From Algoriphagus sp. CAU 1675 (lineage in GTDB: Bacteria > Bacteroidota > Bacteroidia > Cytophagales > Cyclobacteriaceae), in the NCBI RefSeq assembly GCF_029222925.1, contig NZ_JARHUI010000001.1, positions 857,664 through 921,663 on the forward strand: a stretch of DNA of 64,000 nucleotides, given 5' to 3'. How positions within the stretch are numbered: the stretch's first letter is position 1; the number at the start of each line of letters is the position of its first letter. The notes under the pieces were generated by a model. That model did not search any database. It saw nothing but the letters and a program-made list of their open reading frames with translations, and was not told where the DNA came from. Shown piece after piece: positions 1 through 7,192 of this stretch. Made by a program: the position numbers and the translations under genes.

Positions 1-2
1 AC

Positions 3-752
3 AATTTTAAAGCTACCGCACAGCAGTTGGAGCAAGCGCTGACTCCAAAGACAAAAGCTATTATTTATTCTTCACCTTGTAATCCAACAGGATCTGTATT
101 CAGTAAAGAGGAGTTGACAGCTATTGCTGATGTTGTTAAAAAGCATGAAAACCTGATGGTGGTGGCCGATGAAATCTATGAACTCATCAATTTCACAGGA
201 AAGAACTTCAGTATCGCTTCTCTTCCGGGAATGTTTGAGAGAACGATCACCGTAAATGGATTCTCCAAAGGATATGCAATGACGGGCTGGAGAGTGGGAT
301 ATATCTGCGCTCCTCTTGAGGTTGCCAAAGCAGTGGAAAAAATGCAGGGGCAGTTTACTTCTGGTGGTACTGGGATTGCCATGAGGGCAGCTCTAGAAGC
401 TATTTCCGGAGATCAGACGCCTTCCAAAGAAATGGCAGATGCTTATTTCAAAAGAAGACAGATCGTATTGGACTTGCTTCAGGAAATTCCGGGAATCAAA
501 ACCCATGTTCCTGAGGGAGCTTTCTACTTTTTCCCTGATGTGACTGCATTTTTTGGTAAGTCTGCCCACGGACATACCGTCAAAAATGCGGATGATCTTT
601 GCCTGTACCTTTTGGATGTTGCCCATGTCTCATTGGTGACGGGTAGTGCCTTTGGTGCTCCTAACTGTGTGAGATTGTCTTATGCAGCTTCAGAGGAGGA
701 TTTGAAAGAGGCTTTGAAACGAATGAAGAAAGCACTAAGCGAATTAGCTTAG
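3..752 (+). CDS. PLP-dependent aminotransferase (aspartate aminotransferase type), 5' end outside window
   Basis: The reading frame is open from the first bases, so the N-terminal part of the protein lies upstream of the window. What remains is the PLP-binding and C-terminal part of a fold-type I class I/II aminotransferase. Visible are the CNPTGSVFS substrate-loop motif, the VVADEIYE segment whose Asp contacts the PLP pyridine nitrogen, the Schiff-base lysine in FSKGYAMTGWR, and the C-terminal Arg in CVRLSYAAS that binds the substrate carboxylate. This pattern fits the aspartate aminotransferase branch that makes aspartate and glutamate from oxaloacetate and 2-oxoglutarate in the cytoplasm; the exact amino acid cannot be fixed from sequence. 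A hairpin terminator follows the stop directly. Confidence 0.9.
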   Translation, partial: NFKATAQQLEQALTPKTKAIIYSSPCNPTGSVFSKEELTAIADVVKKHENLMVVADEIYELINFTGKNFSIASLPGMFERTITVNGFSKGYAMTGWRVGYICAPLEVAKAVEKMQGQFTSGGTGIAMRAALEAISGDQTPSKEMADAYFKRRQIVLDLLQEIPGIKTHVPEGAFYFFPDVTAFFGKSAHGHTVKNADDLCLYLLDVAHVSLVTGSAFGAPNCVRLSYAASEEDLKEALKRMKKALSELA

Positions 753-764
753 GCGAGAATAATC

Positions 765-795
765 TAACCCCGGTGAAAATCGGGGTTATTTTTTT
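765..795 (+). terminator. Rho-independent terminator of the aminotransferase gene
   Basis: An 8-bp stem TAACCCCG/CGGGGTTA with an 8-base loop is followed by a run of T. It covers the first possible start of the next frame at 773, which is one reason to start that gene at 836. Confidence 0.85.
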
Positions 796-835
796 GCCTT
801 ATGATAAAAACCTAATTTTGGGGAAATTATTCCAA

Positions 836-1546
836 ATGGCTGAAGTACTAGTAATCACCCCTGTCAAAAATTCCATTGAGACCACCCTGGATACAGCAAA
901 GGCAATTGCTGCTTCAGATGTCCCTGTCAGGCATTTGATTTTTAATGATTTTAGTACCGAAGAGACCAAAGCTCAATTAGAGGAGCATAAGGACAAAATC
1001 GGCTACGGGCTTGTTCACTTGGAGGAAATCACGGATACTCCATCACCGAACTATAAGTTGGTTTTGCAAATGGCCCAAAAGGCCGCGTTGGAAAAAAATA
1101 TTCCGCTTTTAGTAGTGGAATCAGATGTAGTAGTCAAACCAAATACAATCAGTCAACTTTTATCGCATCAAAAAAGCCATGGCAAACCTGGGTTGACCGG
1201 ATCGGTCACCGTAGATGAAAAAGGACAGGTGAATTTTCCCTATTTGAAATTTAAACGAGTAAAGAAGGCAGAGATCGAAACCCAAAGAAGTCTCAGTTTT
1301 TGCTGTACTCTTTTTTCTTTGGAGTTTTTGAAAGCCTATGATTTTGCGGGATTGGATGATGCAAAGGATTGGTATGACACGTTCATTTCCAAAAAATCTC
1401 TGGATCTAGGATTCAAGAATTATGTCTTGATGGATGCTCCGGTTTGGCATCGTCCACATGCAAGTCGGCCATGGAAACAACTCAAATATAGCAATCCTCT
1501 GAAATACTATTTTCTGAAATTCTGGAAGGGGCTGGATAAGATCTGA
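836..1546 (+). CDS. GT2-like glycosyltransferase family protein
   Basis: A 236-residue protein with a GT-A type N-terminus: MAEVLVITPVKN forms the first strand and nucleotide-binding loop, followed by a helix and HLIFNDFST. A central LLVVESDVVV segment resembles the metal-binding DxD strand of GT2 enzymes, although the acidic motif is SDV rather than DxD. The region after residue 150 holds YDTFISKKSLDLGFKNYVLMDAPVWH, like the C-terminal acceptor half of GT2 proteins. The start at 836 is preferred over 773 because 773 lies inside the preceding terminator. The gene ends exactly where the minus-strand glycosyltransferase ends. Acceptor and sugar are unknown; cell-surface glycan synthesis is an inference. 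Confidence 0.65.
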   Translation: MAEVLVITPVKNSIETTLDTAKAIAASDVPVRHLIFNDFSTEETKAQLEEHKDKIGYGLVHLEEITDTPSPNYKLVLQMAQKAALEKNIPLLVVESDVVVKPNTISQLLSHQKSHGKPGLTGSVTVDEKGQVNFPYLKFKRVKKAEIETQRSLSFCCTLFSLEFLKAYDFAGLDDAKDWYDTFISKKSLDLGFKNYVLMDAPVWHRPHASRPWKQLKYSNPLKYYFLKFWKGLDKI

Positions 1547-2332
1547 TCACAACTTCCCCAAAAGCTTGAGGAGCATGTTGTAAGGCTTGGACCAAGTGCG
1601 CTGAAACCGAAGTGGCCCGTTCAGTTCCCTTTTGAAAAAATCAGCATGGTGCTGATTTAAATAAGCGATCCTCTCCCTTTTCTTCTCATTGCCACCGGTT
1701 TTTTTTCGTTTGCTTTCCGGAGTCAGTCTGTAGTAGAAACCAACAAAAGGAAGTCGATAGGCATCCCCACCATTTTTCAGCATCTTGATCCAGAACTCCC
1801 AATCTTCTCTGCCCATTTTCATGTCTTCGGAAAAACCTCCGCAGCTTTCCCAGTCGGATTTTCTAAAAAGAGCGGACACAAAAATCATATTATCCCTGGC
1901 AAGTAGATTTCTGCTAAATGGCTTTAATTTCCAGGGCTTGGTGCCGTTTTGGTTAAATTTCACCGCTTCGCAATAGACGACCTTGTAGTTGGGGTTTTCT
2001 TCCAGTTGCTCTACAGCCTTTTCAATATACTCTGGGGCAATGAGGTCGTCTCCGTCAAGAGGGAGGATGTATTTTCCCTTGGCTTTTGAAATTCCTTTAT
2101 TTCGTGCAGCCGTAACGCCTGAATTTTCCTGATTAATGACTTGGACTTCAGGATATTTTTTGGAAAGAGCTTCAGCAATTTCTGCACTTTCGTCCGTTGA
2201 CCCGTCGTTTACAATTAGGATTTCTAGAGGCCGATAGGTAGATCTTATGGCTGATTCAACAGTTTCGGTCAGGTATTTTGCCTGGTTGTAGCAGGGGGTG
2301 ATTATGGAGACTAAAGGGCGCTTGTCAATCAT
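1547..2332 (-). CDS. Family 2 glycosyltransferase
   Basis: A 261-residue cytoplasmic GT2 enzyme. The N-terminus VSIITPCYNQAKYL is the nucleotide-sugar strand and loop, ILIVNDGSTDES follows, PLDGDDLI carries the metal-binding acidic motif, and GREDWEFWIKMLKNG carries the ED catalytic-base motif. It would transfer a sugar from a nucleotide donor to a glycan or lipid acceptor. There is no membrane segment. It converges with the preceding glycosyltransferase with no bases between the two stop codons, so neither has a private terminator there. The two genes may serve one polysaccharide pathway, but no polymerase, flippase or other glycan gene lies near, so the product cannot be named. Confidence 0.9.
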   Translation of the reverse strand: MIDKRPLVSIITPCYNQAKYLTETVESAIRSTYRPLEILIVNDGSTDESAEIAEALSKKYPEVQVINQENSGVTAARNKGISKAKGKYILPLDGDDLIAPEYIEKAVEQLEENPNYKVVYCEAVKFNQNGTKPWKLKPFSRNLLARDNMIFVSALFRKSDWESCGGFSEDMKMGREDWEFWIKMLKNGGDAYRLPFVGFYYRLTPESKRKKTGGNEKKRERIAYLNQHHADFFKRELNGPLRFQRTWSKPYNMLLKLLGKL

Positions 2333-2563
2333 GATTCTATTGCGAAGTTAAAGTTTTTTTTGGTAGGGGAAATCCATGGAAAAGACACTATTGGAAATTA
2401 AGAATCAATACATTATGAATCAATGGGTCAAAAAAATCCAAGTTATAATTTGAATAATTAAATGATTGTTCTAATTTAGTCCTGGTGATTAAACAACTTT
2501 TGTCTGAATTTCTTTTTGAAAAACCGAGGATTTAAACATTCTCCTTTTTCTGATCAGTTTTCT

Positions 2564-2596
2564 AAAATCCGGGCTTTTATGCCCGGATTTTTTTTA
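2564..2596 (+). terminator. Strong terminator with no obvious gene upstream
   Basis: An 11-bp perfect stem AAAATCCGGGC/GCCCGGATTTT with a 6-base loop is followed by T-rich sequence. Nothing on the plus strand ends just before it: the 291 bases from 2333 to 2623 between the divergent neighbours hold no convincing ORF. It may end a small RNA or attenuate the DUF4421 gene that starts at 2624. Confidence 0.7.
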
Positions 2597-2623
2597 TGGA
2601 TGATTTTAGGGAAATTGCCCGAG

Positions 2624-3613
2624 ATGAATTTGGGTGGAAAAAAGCAATTTTTATTTCTGGTTCTGATGCTCTGGTCAGTGGTAGCCTTAGCAGAAAGCTT
2701 CCTGATTGATACGGCGTATATCCAAAAGCAGGAGAGTATGCTCGTCACTCGCTTGTATCTCTCCAGCAAATTCACGGATTTTTCATTGAAGGACCCGGAT
2801 TCCGGATTGAGGTATATGCCCAATTCCGGATTGAATTTGGGTGTTGGGGCCACTTACCGAAAAATGACCCTAAACCTGGCATTTCCTCCAGGCTTCTTAA
2901 ACCCAAAAAGGGAGAAGGACTGGCCGGGCTACCTTGACCTCCAAGTTCATATTTATCCGGTTAATTGGATTGTAGATCTTTTTGGACAGTTCTATAATGG
3001 ATATAAGATCAGGGATTATTACAGTCCGGGACAAGATTATTCAAGAGAGGATATGAAAGTCAGGAAGATGGGGTTTCATGCCCAATATGTTTTTGCAGGA
3101 GAAAAGATTTCCTTCGCTGCGGCAATGCAGCAGTCTGAAATTCAAAAAAAATCTGCCTTCTCACCTCTTTTGGGATTTGAAGCTTACCGGGTTGTCGTAA
3201 AAGGAGATTCTCTTTTGCTACCCGAGGATTCGCAGTTTCTCAACAACTTCTCCAGGGGAGATTTTCTTCAATTTGGTCCAAATGCCGGTTTGTTGGGGAC
3301 TTTGGTTTTTGGGAAAGGTTTCTTTTTGACTGGCGCACTTTCGGGAAATTTAAGTCTGGGCTATGGTAGCTACGAGCGGGCCCGAGAAAAGAAAGTATGG
3401 GGGATCACCCCTTCGTATTTTTTCAGAGGTTTTGCAGGGTATAATTCCAGAAGGTTTTCTGTTAATCTGAATTACGTATATAAGCGGTTGGCTTTGTCGG
3501 GGAATTCGGAGCTCAACCAATCTGCAAATACGGGCAATTACCGATTCAATCTGGTCTATAAAATTCCGACCGGTAAAAACTTTAGGAATAGATTTCCGAA
3601 GTTTCTTCGCTGA
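2624..3613 (+). CDS. DUF4421-family outer-membrane beta-barrel protein
   Basis: A 329-residue envelope protein. The chosen ATG at 2624 gives a signal peptide (MNLGGKKQFLFLVLMLWSVVALAES); the longer frame from 2516 would run through the hairpin at 2564-2596. The mature part begins with FLIDTAYIQKQESMLVTRLYLSSKFTDF and contains RYMPNSGLNLGVGATYR, a pattern I recognise from DUF4421 proteins of Bacteroidota. Alternating hydrophobic strands with aromatic ends and the C-terminal NTGNYRFNLVYKIP strand fit an outer-membrane barrel. No biochemical role is established for the family. A putative leader with a hairpin precedes it, so expression may be attenuated. Confidence 0.75.
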   Translation: MNLGGKKQFLFLVLMLWSVVALAESFLIDTAYIQKQESMLVTRLYLSSKFTDFSLKDPDSGLRYMPNSGLNLGVGATYRKMTLNLAFPPGFLNPKREKDWPGYLDLQVHIYPVNWIVDLFGQFYNGYKIRDYYSPGQDYSREDMKVRKMGFHAQYVFAGEKISFAAAMQQSEIQKKSAFSPLLGFEAYRVVVKGDSLLLPEDSQFLNNFSRGDFLQFGPNAGLLGTLVFGKGFFLTGALSGNLSLGYGSYERAREKKVWGITPSYFFRGFAGYNSRRFSVNLNYVYKRLALSGNSELNQSANTGNYRFNLVYKIPTGKNFRNRFPKFLR

Positions 3614-3700
3614 GATTTATCAGTTAAGGATAAAACGCAGAAAGGTATAGCCCTGATTGAAATATTTTTAGCTTTGGAACGGAATACAAATAACCTAGAT

Positions 3701-5245
3701 ATGACAGATCAATTTGGTATTAATGAATCTCTGAAAAGATTGGGAGTAAAGGATGAAAACCTCGGTGCTTCTACTGGTTTAGACTGGCTGGACTCGGGGG
3801 ATGCATATATATCATCCATTTCTCCAGCAGATGGTAGAGTGATAGGCAAGGTCCAAGTGACCGACAAGGATACTTATGAGCAAGTGATAAGCACTGCTCA
3901 GATGGCTTTTGAAAAATGGAGGTTGGTGCCAGCTCCAAAGCGTGGAGAAATAGTCCGCCAAATTGGAAATGCTCTTAGAGAAGTGAAAGCGGATTTGGGT
4001 AAACTGGTTTCTTACGAAATGGGGAAATCCTATCAGGAGGGTTTGGGAGAAGTTCAGGAAATGATAGATATCTGTGATTTTGCTGTAGGTCTTTCCCGCC
4101 AACTTTATGGACTTACCATGCATTCTGAAAGACCTGGTCACAGAATGTATGAGCAATGGCATCCATTGGGAATTGTTGGGATTATTTCCGCATTCAATTT
4201 CCCTGTTGCAGTTTGGTCCTGGAATGCTGCTTTGGCTTGGGTTTGCGGAGATGTTTGTGTCTGGAAGCCTTCTGAAAAAGCCCCTCTATCTGGAATTGCC
4301 TGTCAGATGATAGTTGGGAAAATTTTTGAACAACACGGAATGCCTGAAGGGATTTCTTCATTGATAGTTGGGGATTACCGAGTCGGAGAGCTTATGTCTC
4401 ACGATACACGGGTTCCATTGATTTCCGCCACTGGTTCAACCCGGATGGGGAAGCTTGTTGGGGAAGCAGTCGGTGCCAGGTTGGGTCGTTCTATTCTTGA
4501 ATTAGGTGGAAATAATGCCATAATAATCACAGAAAATGCTGACTTGGACATGGCGATCCGTGGTGCATTATTTGGCGCTGTGGGAACTGCCGGCCAAAGA
4601 TGCACTAGCACCAGAAGGTTGATCATTCAGGAAAATGTTTACGAAGAAGTGAAAAACCGCTTGGCTTCAGCCTACGGCAAATTGGTAATCGGAAACCCTC
4701 TGGATGAAAGAAATCATGTTGGTCCTGTCATAGATACCGATGCGGTCAAAATGTATCAGGCTGCGATCCAAAAAGTTCAGGATGAAGGTGGAAAAGCCGT
4801 TGTGGAAGGAGGAGTTTTGGAAGGGGAAGGGTATGAATCTGGGTGTTATGTGAAACCGGCAATCTATGAGGCTGATAATCACTTTGAAATTGTGCAGCAT
4901 GAAACCTTCGCACCGATTTTGTACCTGATCCGCTATAAAACCATACAGGAGGCTATTGCCCTACACAATGGAGTTCCACAAGGACTTTCTTCGGCAATCA
5001 TGACTACCAATATGCGAGAAGCGGAAGCTTTCCTGTCTGTAGCCGGGTCGGATTGCGGAATTGCCAATGTGAACATTGGAACCTCAGGAGCTGAAATTGG
5101 CGGTGCCTTTGGAGGTGAAAAGGAAACAGGTGGAGGCCGTGAGTCTGGGTCGGATGCCTGGAAGGCTTACATGCGTCGACAGACCAATACGATTAACTAT
5201 TCCACAGATTTGCCTTTGGCCCAAGGAATCAAATTTGATATTTAA
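3701..5245 (+). CDS. Aldehyde dehydrogenase, alpha-aminoadipate semialdehyde (antiquitin, ALDH7) type
   Basis: A 514-residue NAD(P)-dependent aldehyde dehydrogenase of full ALDH7 length. Visible are the catalytic Cys in GTAGQRCTSTRR, the catalytic Glu in ILELGGNNAII, the NAD-binding Asn in GIISAFNFPVAVW and the C-terminal GGAFGGEKETGGGRESGSDAWK typical of this branch. Antiquitin enzymes oxidise alpha-aminoadipate semialdehyde (in equilibrium with piperideine-6-carboxylate) in lysine breakdown; related aldehydes are also possible. I start at the ATG at 3701 and not the TTG at 3674, because TAGCTTTG at 3669-3676 looks like a Bacteroidota -7 box. No other lysine catabolic gene lies in the window. 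Confidence 0.88.
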   Translation: MTDQFGINESLKRLGVKDENLGASTGLDWLDSGDAYISSISPADGRVIGKVQVTDKDTYEQVISTAQMAFEKWRLVPAPKRGEIVRQIGNALREVKADLGKLVSYEMGKSYQEGLGEVQEMIDICDFAVGLSRQLYGLTMHSERPGHRMYEQWHPLGIVGIISAFNFPVAVWSWNAALAWVCGDVCVWKPSEKAPLSGIACQMIVGKIFEQHGMPEGISSLIVGDYRVGELMSHDTRVPLISATGSTRMGKLVGEAVGARLGRSILELGGNNAIIITENADLDMAIRGALFGAVGTAGQRCTSTRRLIIQENVYEEVKNRLASAYGKLVIGNPLDERNHVGPVIDTDAVKMYQAAIQKVQDEGGKAVVEGGVLEGEGYESGCYVKPAIYEADNHFEIVQHETFAPILYLIRYKTIQEAIALHNGVPQGLSSAIMTTNMREAEAFLSVAGSDCGIANVNIGTSGAEIGGAFGGEKETGGGRESGSDAWKAYMRRQTNTINYSTDLPLAQGIKFDI

Positions 5246-5248
5246 GAG

Positions 5249-5293
5249 AAGAGGGCTCCAAGCACTTCAAATGGTTTGGGGCTCTTTCTTTTT
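5249..5293 (+). terminator. Terminator after the aldehyde dehydrogenase
   Basis: GCTCCAA pairs with TTGGGGC (one G-T pair) and is followed by CTTTCTTTTTATTC. Confidence 0.6.
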
Positions 5294-5349
5294 ATTCAAA
5301 AATATTTTTACTCATTTTCAGAGAATTAGGAGTTTTGTTTTGGAAAATG

Positions 5350-5380
5350 TTTGGCTAAATCAAAATTGAAATTACCTTTG
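5350..5380 (+). promoter_or_regulatory. Promoter of the tRNA-Val operon
   Basis: TTTG at 5350-5353, a 19-base spacer and TACCTTTG at 5373-5380 match the Bacteroidota housekeeping promoter (TTTG / TAnnTTTG) perfectly. The first tRNA starts 33 bases further on. Confidence 0.75.
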
Positions 5381-5412
5381 CATTCCCTTTCGAACGGAAA
5401 GAAAATGATAAT

Positions 5413-5487
5413 GGGAGCTTAGCTCAGTTGGTTCAGAGCATCTGCCTTACAAGCAGAGGGTCGGGGGTTCGAATCCCTCAGCTCCCA
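5413..5487 (+). tRNA. tRNA-Val (UAC)
   Basis: A complete 75-base cloverleaf. Acceptor GGGAGCT pairs with AGCTCCC, the D stem GCTC pairs with GAGC, the anticodon stem TCTGC/GCAGA carries loop CTTACAA (anticodon TAC), the T stem carries loop TTCGAAT, and the discriminator is A. The 3' CCA is not encoded. It is the first of two identical copies. Confidence 0.97.
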
Positions 5488-5512
5488 CTTCCATTATTTT
5501 AATATCCCATTA

Positions 5513-5587
5513 GGGAGCTTAGCTCAGTTGGTTCAGAGCATCTGCCTTACAAGCAGAGGGTCGGGGGTTCGAATCCCTCAGCTCCCA
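5513..5587 (+). tRNA. tRNA-Val (UAC), second copy
   Basis: Identical in sequence to the copy at 5413-5487, with a 25-base spacer between them. A terminator follows immediately and is the first element of the tandem array that comes next. Confidence 0.97.
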
Positions 5588-5659
5588 CAAGAAGCCTCAG
5601 GTAATGCTGGGGCTTTTTTGTTTTTATCCGTGTTGGGTATTGCCAAGTGTTAAAAGCGA

Positions 5660-5737
5660 TGTGTTTTAGCTCAGCTGGTTCAGCGCATTCCGATCTACAA
5701 TCGGAAGAGTCGTGGGGTTCGAATCCCTCAGCTCCCA
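5660..5737 (+). pseudogene. Degenerate tRNA-Val-like element 1
   Basis: The D-arm-like TAGCTCAGCTGGTTCAG and the T arm through the 3' AGCTCCCA are recognisable, but the 5' acceptor strand (TGTGTTT) cannot pair with AGCTCCC. The D stem has one mismatch. The anticodon arm is replaced by a 7-bp hairpin TTCCGAT/ATCGGAA with a 5-base CTACA loop. It could not form a normal charged tRNA. Confidence 0.75.
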
Positions 5738-5809
5738 CAAGAAGCCTCAGGTAATGCTGGGGCTTTTTTGTTTTTATCCGTGTTGGGTATTGCCAAGTGT
5801 TAAAAGCGA

Positions 5810-5887
5810 TGTGTTTTAGCTCAGCTGGTTCAGCGCATTCCGATCTACAATCGGAAGAGTCGTGGGGTTCGAATCCCTCAGCTCCCA
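5810..5887 (+). pseudogene. Degenerate tRNA-Val-like element 2
   Basis: Identical to element 1, with the same broken acceptor stem and the same substituted 7-bp hairpin. Confidence 0.75.
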
Positions 5888-5960
5888 CAAGAAGCCTCAG
5901 GTAATGCTGGGGCTTTTTCGTTTTTATCCGTGTTGGGGTTAATGTCAGTATAAAAAGCGA

Positions 5961-6037
5961 TGTGTTTTAGCTCAGCTGGTTCAGCGCATTCCGATCTACA
6001 ATCGGAAGAGTCGTGGGTTCGAGTCCCTCAGCTCCCA
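5961..6037 (+). pseudogene. Degenerate tRNA-Val-like element 3
   Basis: Like element 1 but one G shorter before the T loop, and the T loop reads TTCGAGT. The upstream spacer is diverged. Confidence 0.7.
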
Positions 6038-6108
6038 CAAGAAGCCTCAGGTAATGCTGGGGCTTTTTTGTTTTTATCCGTGTTGGGTATTGCCAGTGTT
6101 AAAAGCGA

Positions 6109-6186
6109 TGTGTTTTAGCTTAGCTGGTTCAGATCATTCCGATCTACAATCGGAAGAGTCGTGGGGTTCGAATCCCTCAGCTCCCA
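6109..6186 (+). pseudogene. Degenerate tRNA-Val-like element 4
   Basis: Like element 1 with further changes in the D arm (AGCTTAGCTGG, then CAGATCATT). The 7-bp hairpin and the T arm are unchanged. The following terminator is truncated after AGAAGCCTG. Confidence 0.7.
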
Positions 6187-6364
6187 CAAGAAGCCTGTGG
6201 ATAGGCAGGTAACCTTTAAAATGGCCTTCTTTATTCAAAAAAAGAGAAGTACACTGATGTCCTTAAAATTGAAAGTTTTTCTTTAGCCTCCTTCAAAAAA
6301 ACTTCCGTGACAGAATACTTAAAATAGTCATGCTTCGTTCTGTTGTGAAAAATAAAGGATTAGT

Positions 6365-7102
6365 ATGAGGTGTTTAGGTTTATTAATTTTTTGGCTAATA
6401 AGTCATGTAAGCCTTGGTCAAAAGAACGTAGGAGTAACATTTGGATATCCCCAATACAATTGGTCTATTGGGACTGATGGAGATCAGGTTTATTCTGAAG
6501 CTTCAAAAACCTTTGCGTTAGGGGTTGAACTGGAAGGCAAAATTGGTAGAAATCTCAAGTGGGCAATTGAAACGGGATTTCATAAAATAAACAATGATTT
6601 AAAGCCTAATCGGGAATTTGTGTCCATTAGCCCAGGCTTTAAACCAATTTATATATTCAGTGGAACTCCAAAATTGAAATATCAAATTCCATTTGAAGAA
6701 TCAAGATGGGGAGCTTTTGTGGGTTTTGGGCCATCAGTCTCTTGGGTAAATGGAAGCGATCGTTCATTTGATAATTCTGATTTTAGAATTGTTTCTCAGG
6801 AAACAATTGATTCGGAAGGGATTCCCACTTTTATTCCCTATTCCCAAAGTCCGTATCAGGGAACTGAGAAGGTTAGTCAACTCCGTTTTATGCTCAAACC
6901 TGAGTTTGGTTTGACTTTTTCTGCATCTGAATTTTCATCGGTTATTTTCCGAGTCCAGTTTGGGGTGGATTTTGGAGATCCTTTTTTAATTCGGGACTTT
7001 GATAATTTCCAAGTTCAGGATGGTCTTAATTCTTCCTTCAGACATAGCTTGGCAGCAGATTACGTTGCTTATCAATTGGGTTATAAGATTAGGATCAAAT
7101 GA
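6365..7102 (+). CDS. Predicted outer-membrane beta-barrel protein, unknown function
   Basis: A 245-residue protein with a signal peptide (MRCLGLLIFWLISHVSLGQ) followed by alternating amphipathic strands such as VGVTFGYPQYNWSIG, FALGVELEGKIG and LKWAIETGFHKI. It ends in YVAYQLGYKIRIK, like the last strand of outer-membrane barrels of the PorT or OmpW-like type. The GWGAFVGFGPSVS-like central stretch is typical of small Bacteroidota barrels. No specific family can be named. Base composition is more AT-rich than the neighbours. It shares a bidirectional terminator with the convergent TonB-dependent receptor gene, and the 178 bases upstream hold only the end of the tRNA-like array and AT-rich DNA. 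Confidence 0.65.
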   Translation: MRCLGLLIFWLISHVSLGQKNVGVTFGYPQYNWSIGTDGDQVYSEASKTFALGVELEGKIGRNLKWAIETGFHKINNDLKPNREFVSISPGFKPIYIFSGTPKLKYQIPFEESRWGAFVGFGPSVSWVNGSDRSFDNSDFRIVSQETIDSEGIPTFIPYSQSPYQGTEKVSQLRFMLKPEFGLTFSASEFSSVIFRVQFGVDFGDPFLIRDFDNFQVQDGLNSSFRHSLAADYVAYQLGYKIRIK

Positions 7103-7163
7103 ATTGCCTTCGAAAATAGAATTGGGTGACTGATCCTCAGGCAAGGGTTTGCTTTGAGTAAAA

Positions 7164-7192
7164 AATAAATGGGGCTCCAAGCCCCATTTTGA
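7164..7192. terminator. Bidirectional terminator between barrel protein and TonB receptor genes
   Basis: The 9-bp perfect stem AAATGGGGC/GCCCCATTT with loop TCCAA has a T run on one side and an A run on the other, so it can serve both convergent genes. Confidence 0.8.

Larger units (their letters stand above)
5588..6186 (+). repeat. Four tandem ~150-bp units, each terminator + spacer + degenerate tRNA-like sequence
   Basis: The units are 5588-5737, 5738-5887, 5888-6037 and 6038-6186 (150, 150, 150 and 149 bases). The first two are identical, and the third has a diverged spacer. Each begins with a hairpin terminator (AGCCTCAG...CTGGGGCTTTTTT), the same one that follows the second tRNA-Val. 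Each then has about 60 bases of spacer and a tRNA-like stretch whose last bases match the 3' part of tRNA-Val. A further terminator start at 6187 is truncated. The regular period and near identity indicate tandem amplification. Confidence 0.9.

Noticed and set aside
773..835. Upstream start of the first glycosyltransferase
   Set aside because: These codons lie in and just after the terminator hairpin of the aminotransferase. The ATG at 836 begins the conserved strand.
5547..5888. Minus-strand ORF with repeated GAEGFEPH and SDCRSECAEPAEL segments
   Set aside because: It is the reverse complement of the tRNA-Val and tRNA-like units. This is a classic false ORF over tRNA genes, and the internal repeat is the tandem array.
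5588..6186. CRISPR array
   Set aside because: The ~150-bp units are almost entirely repeated, with no short unique spacers and no cas genes.
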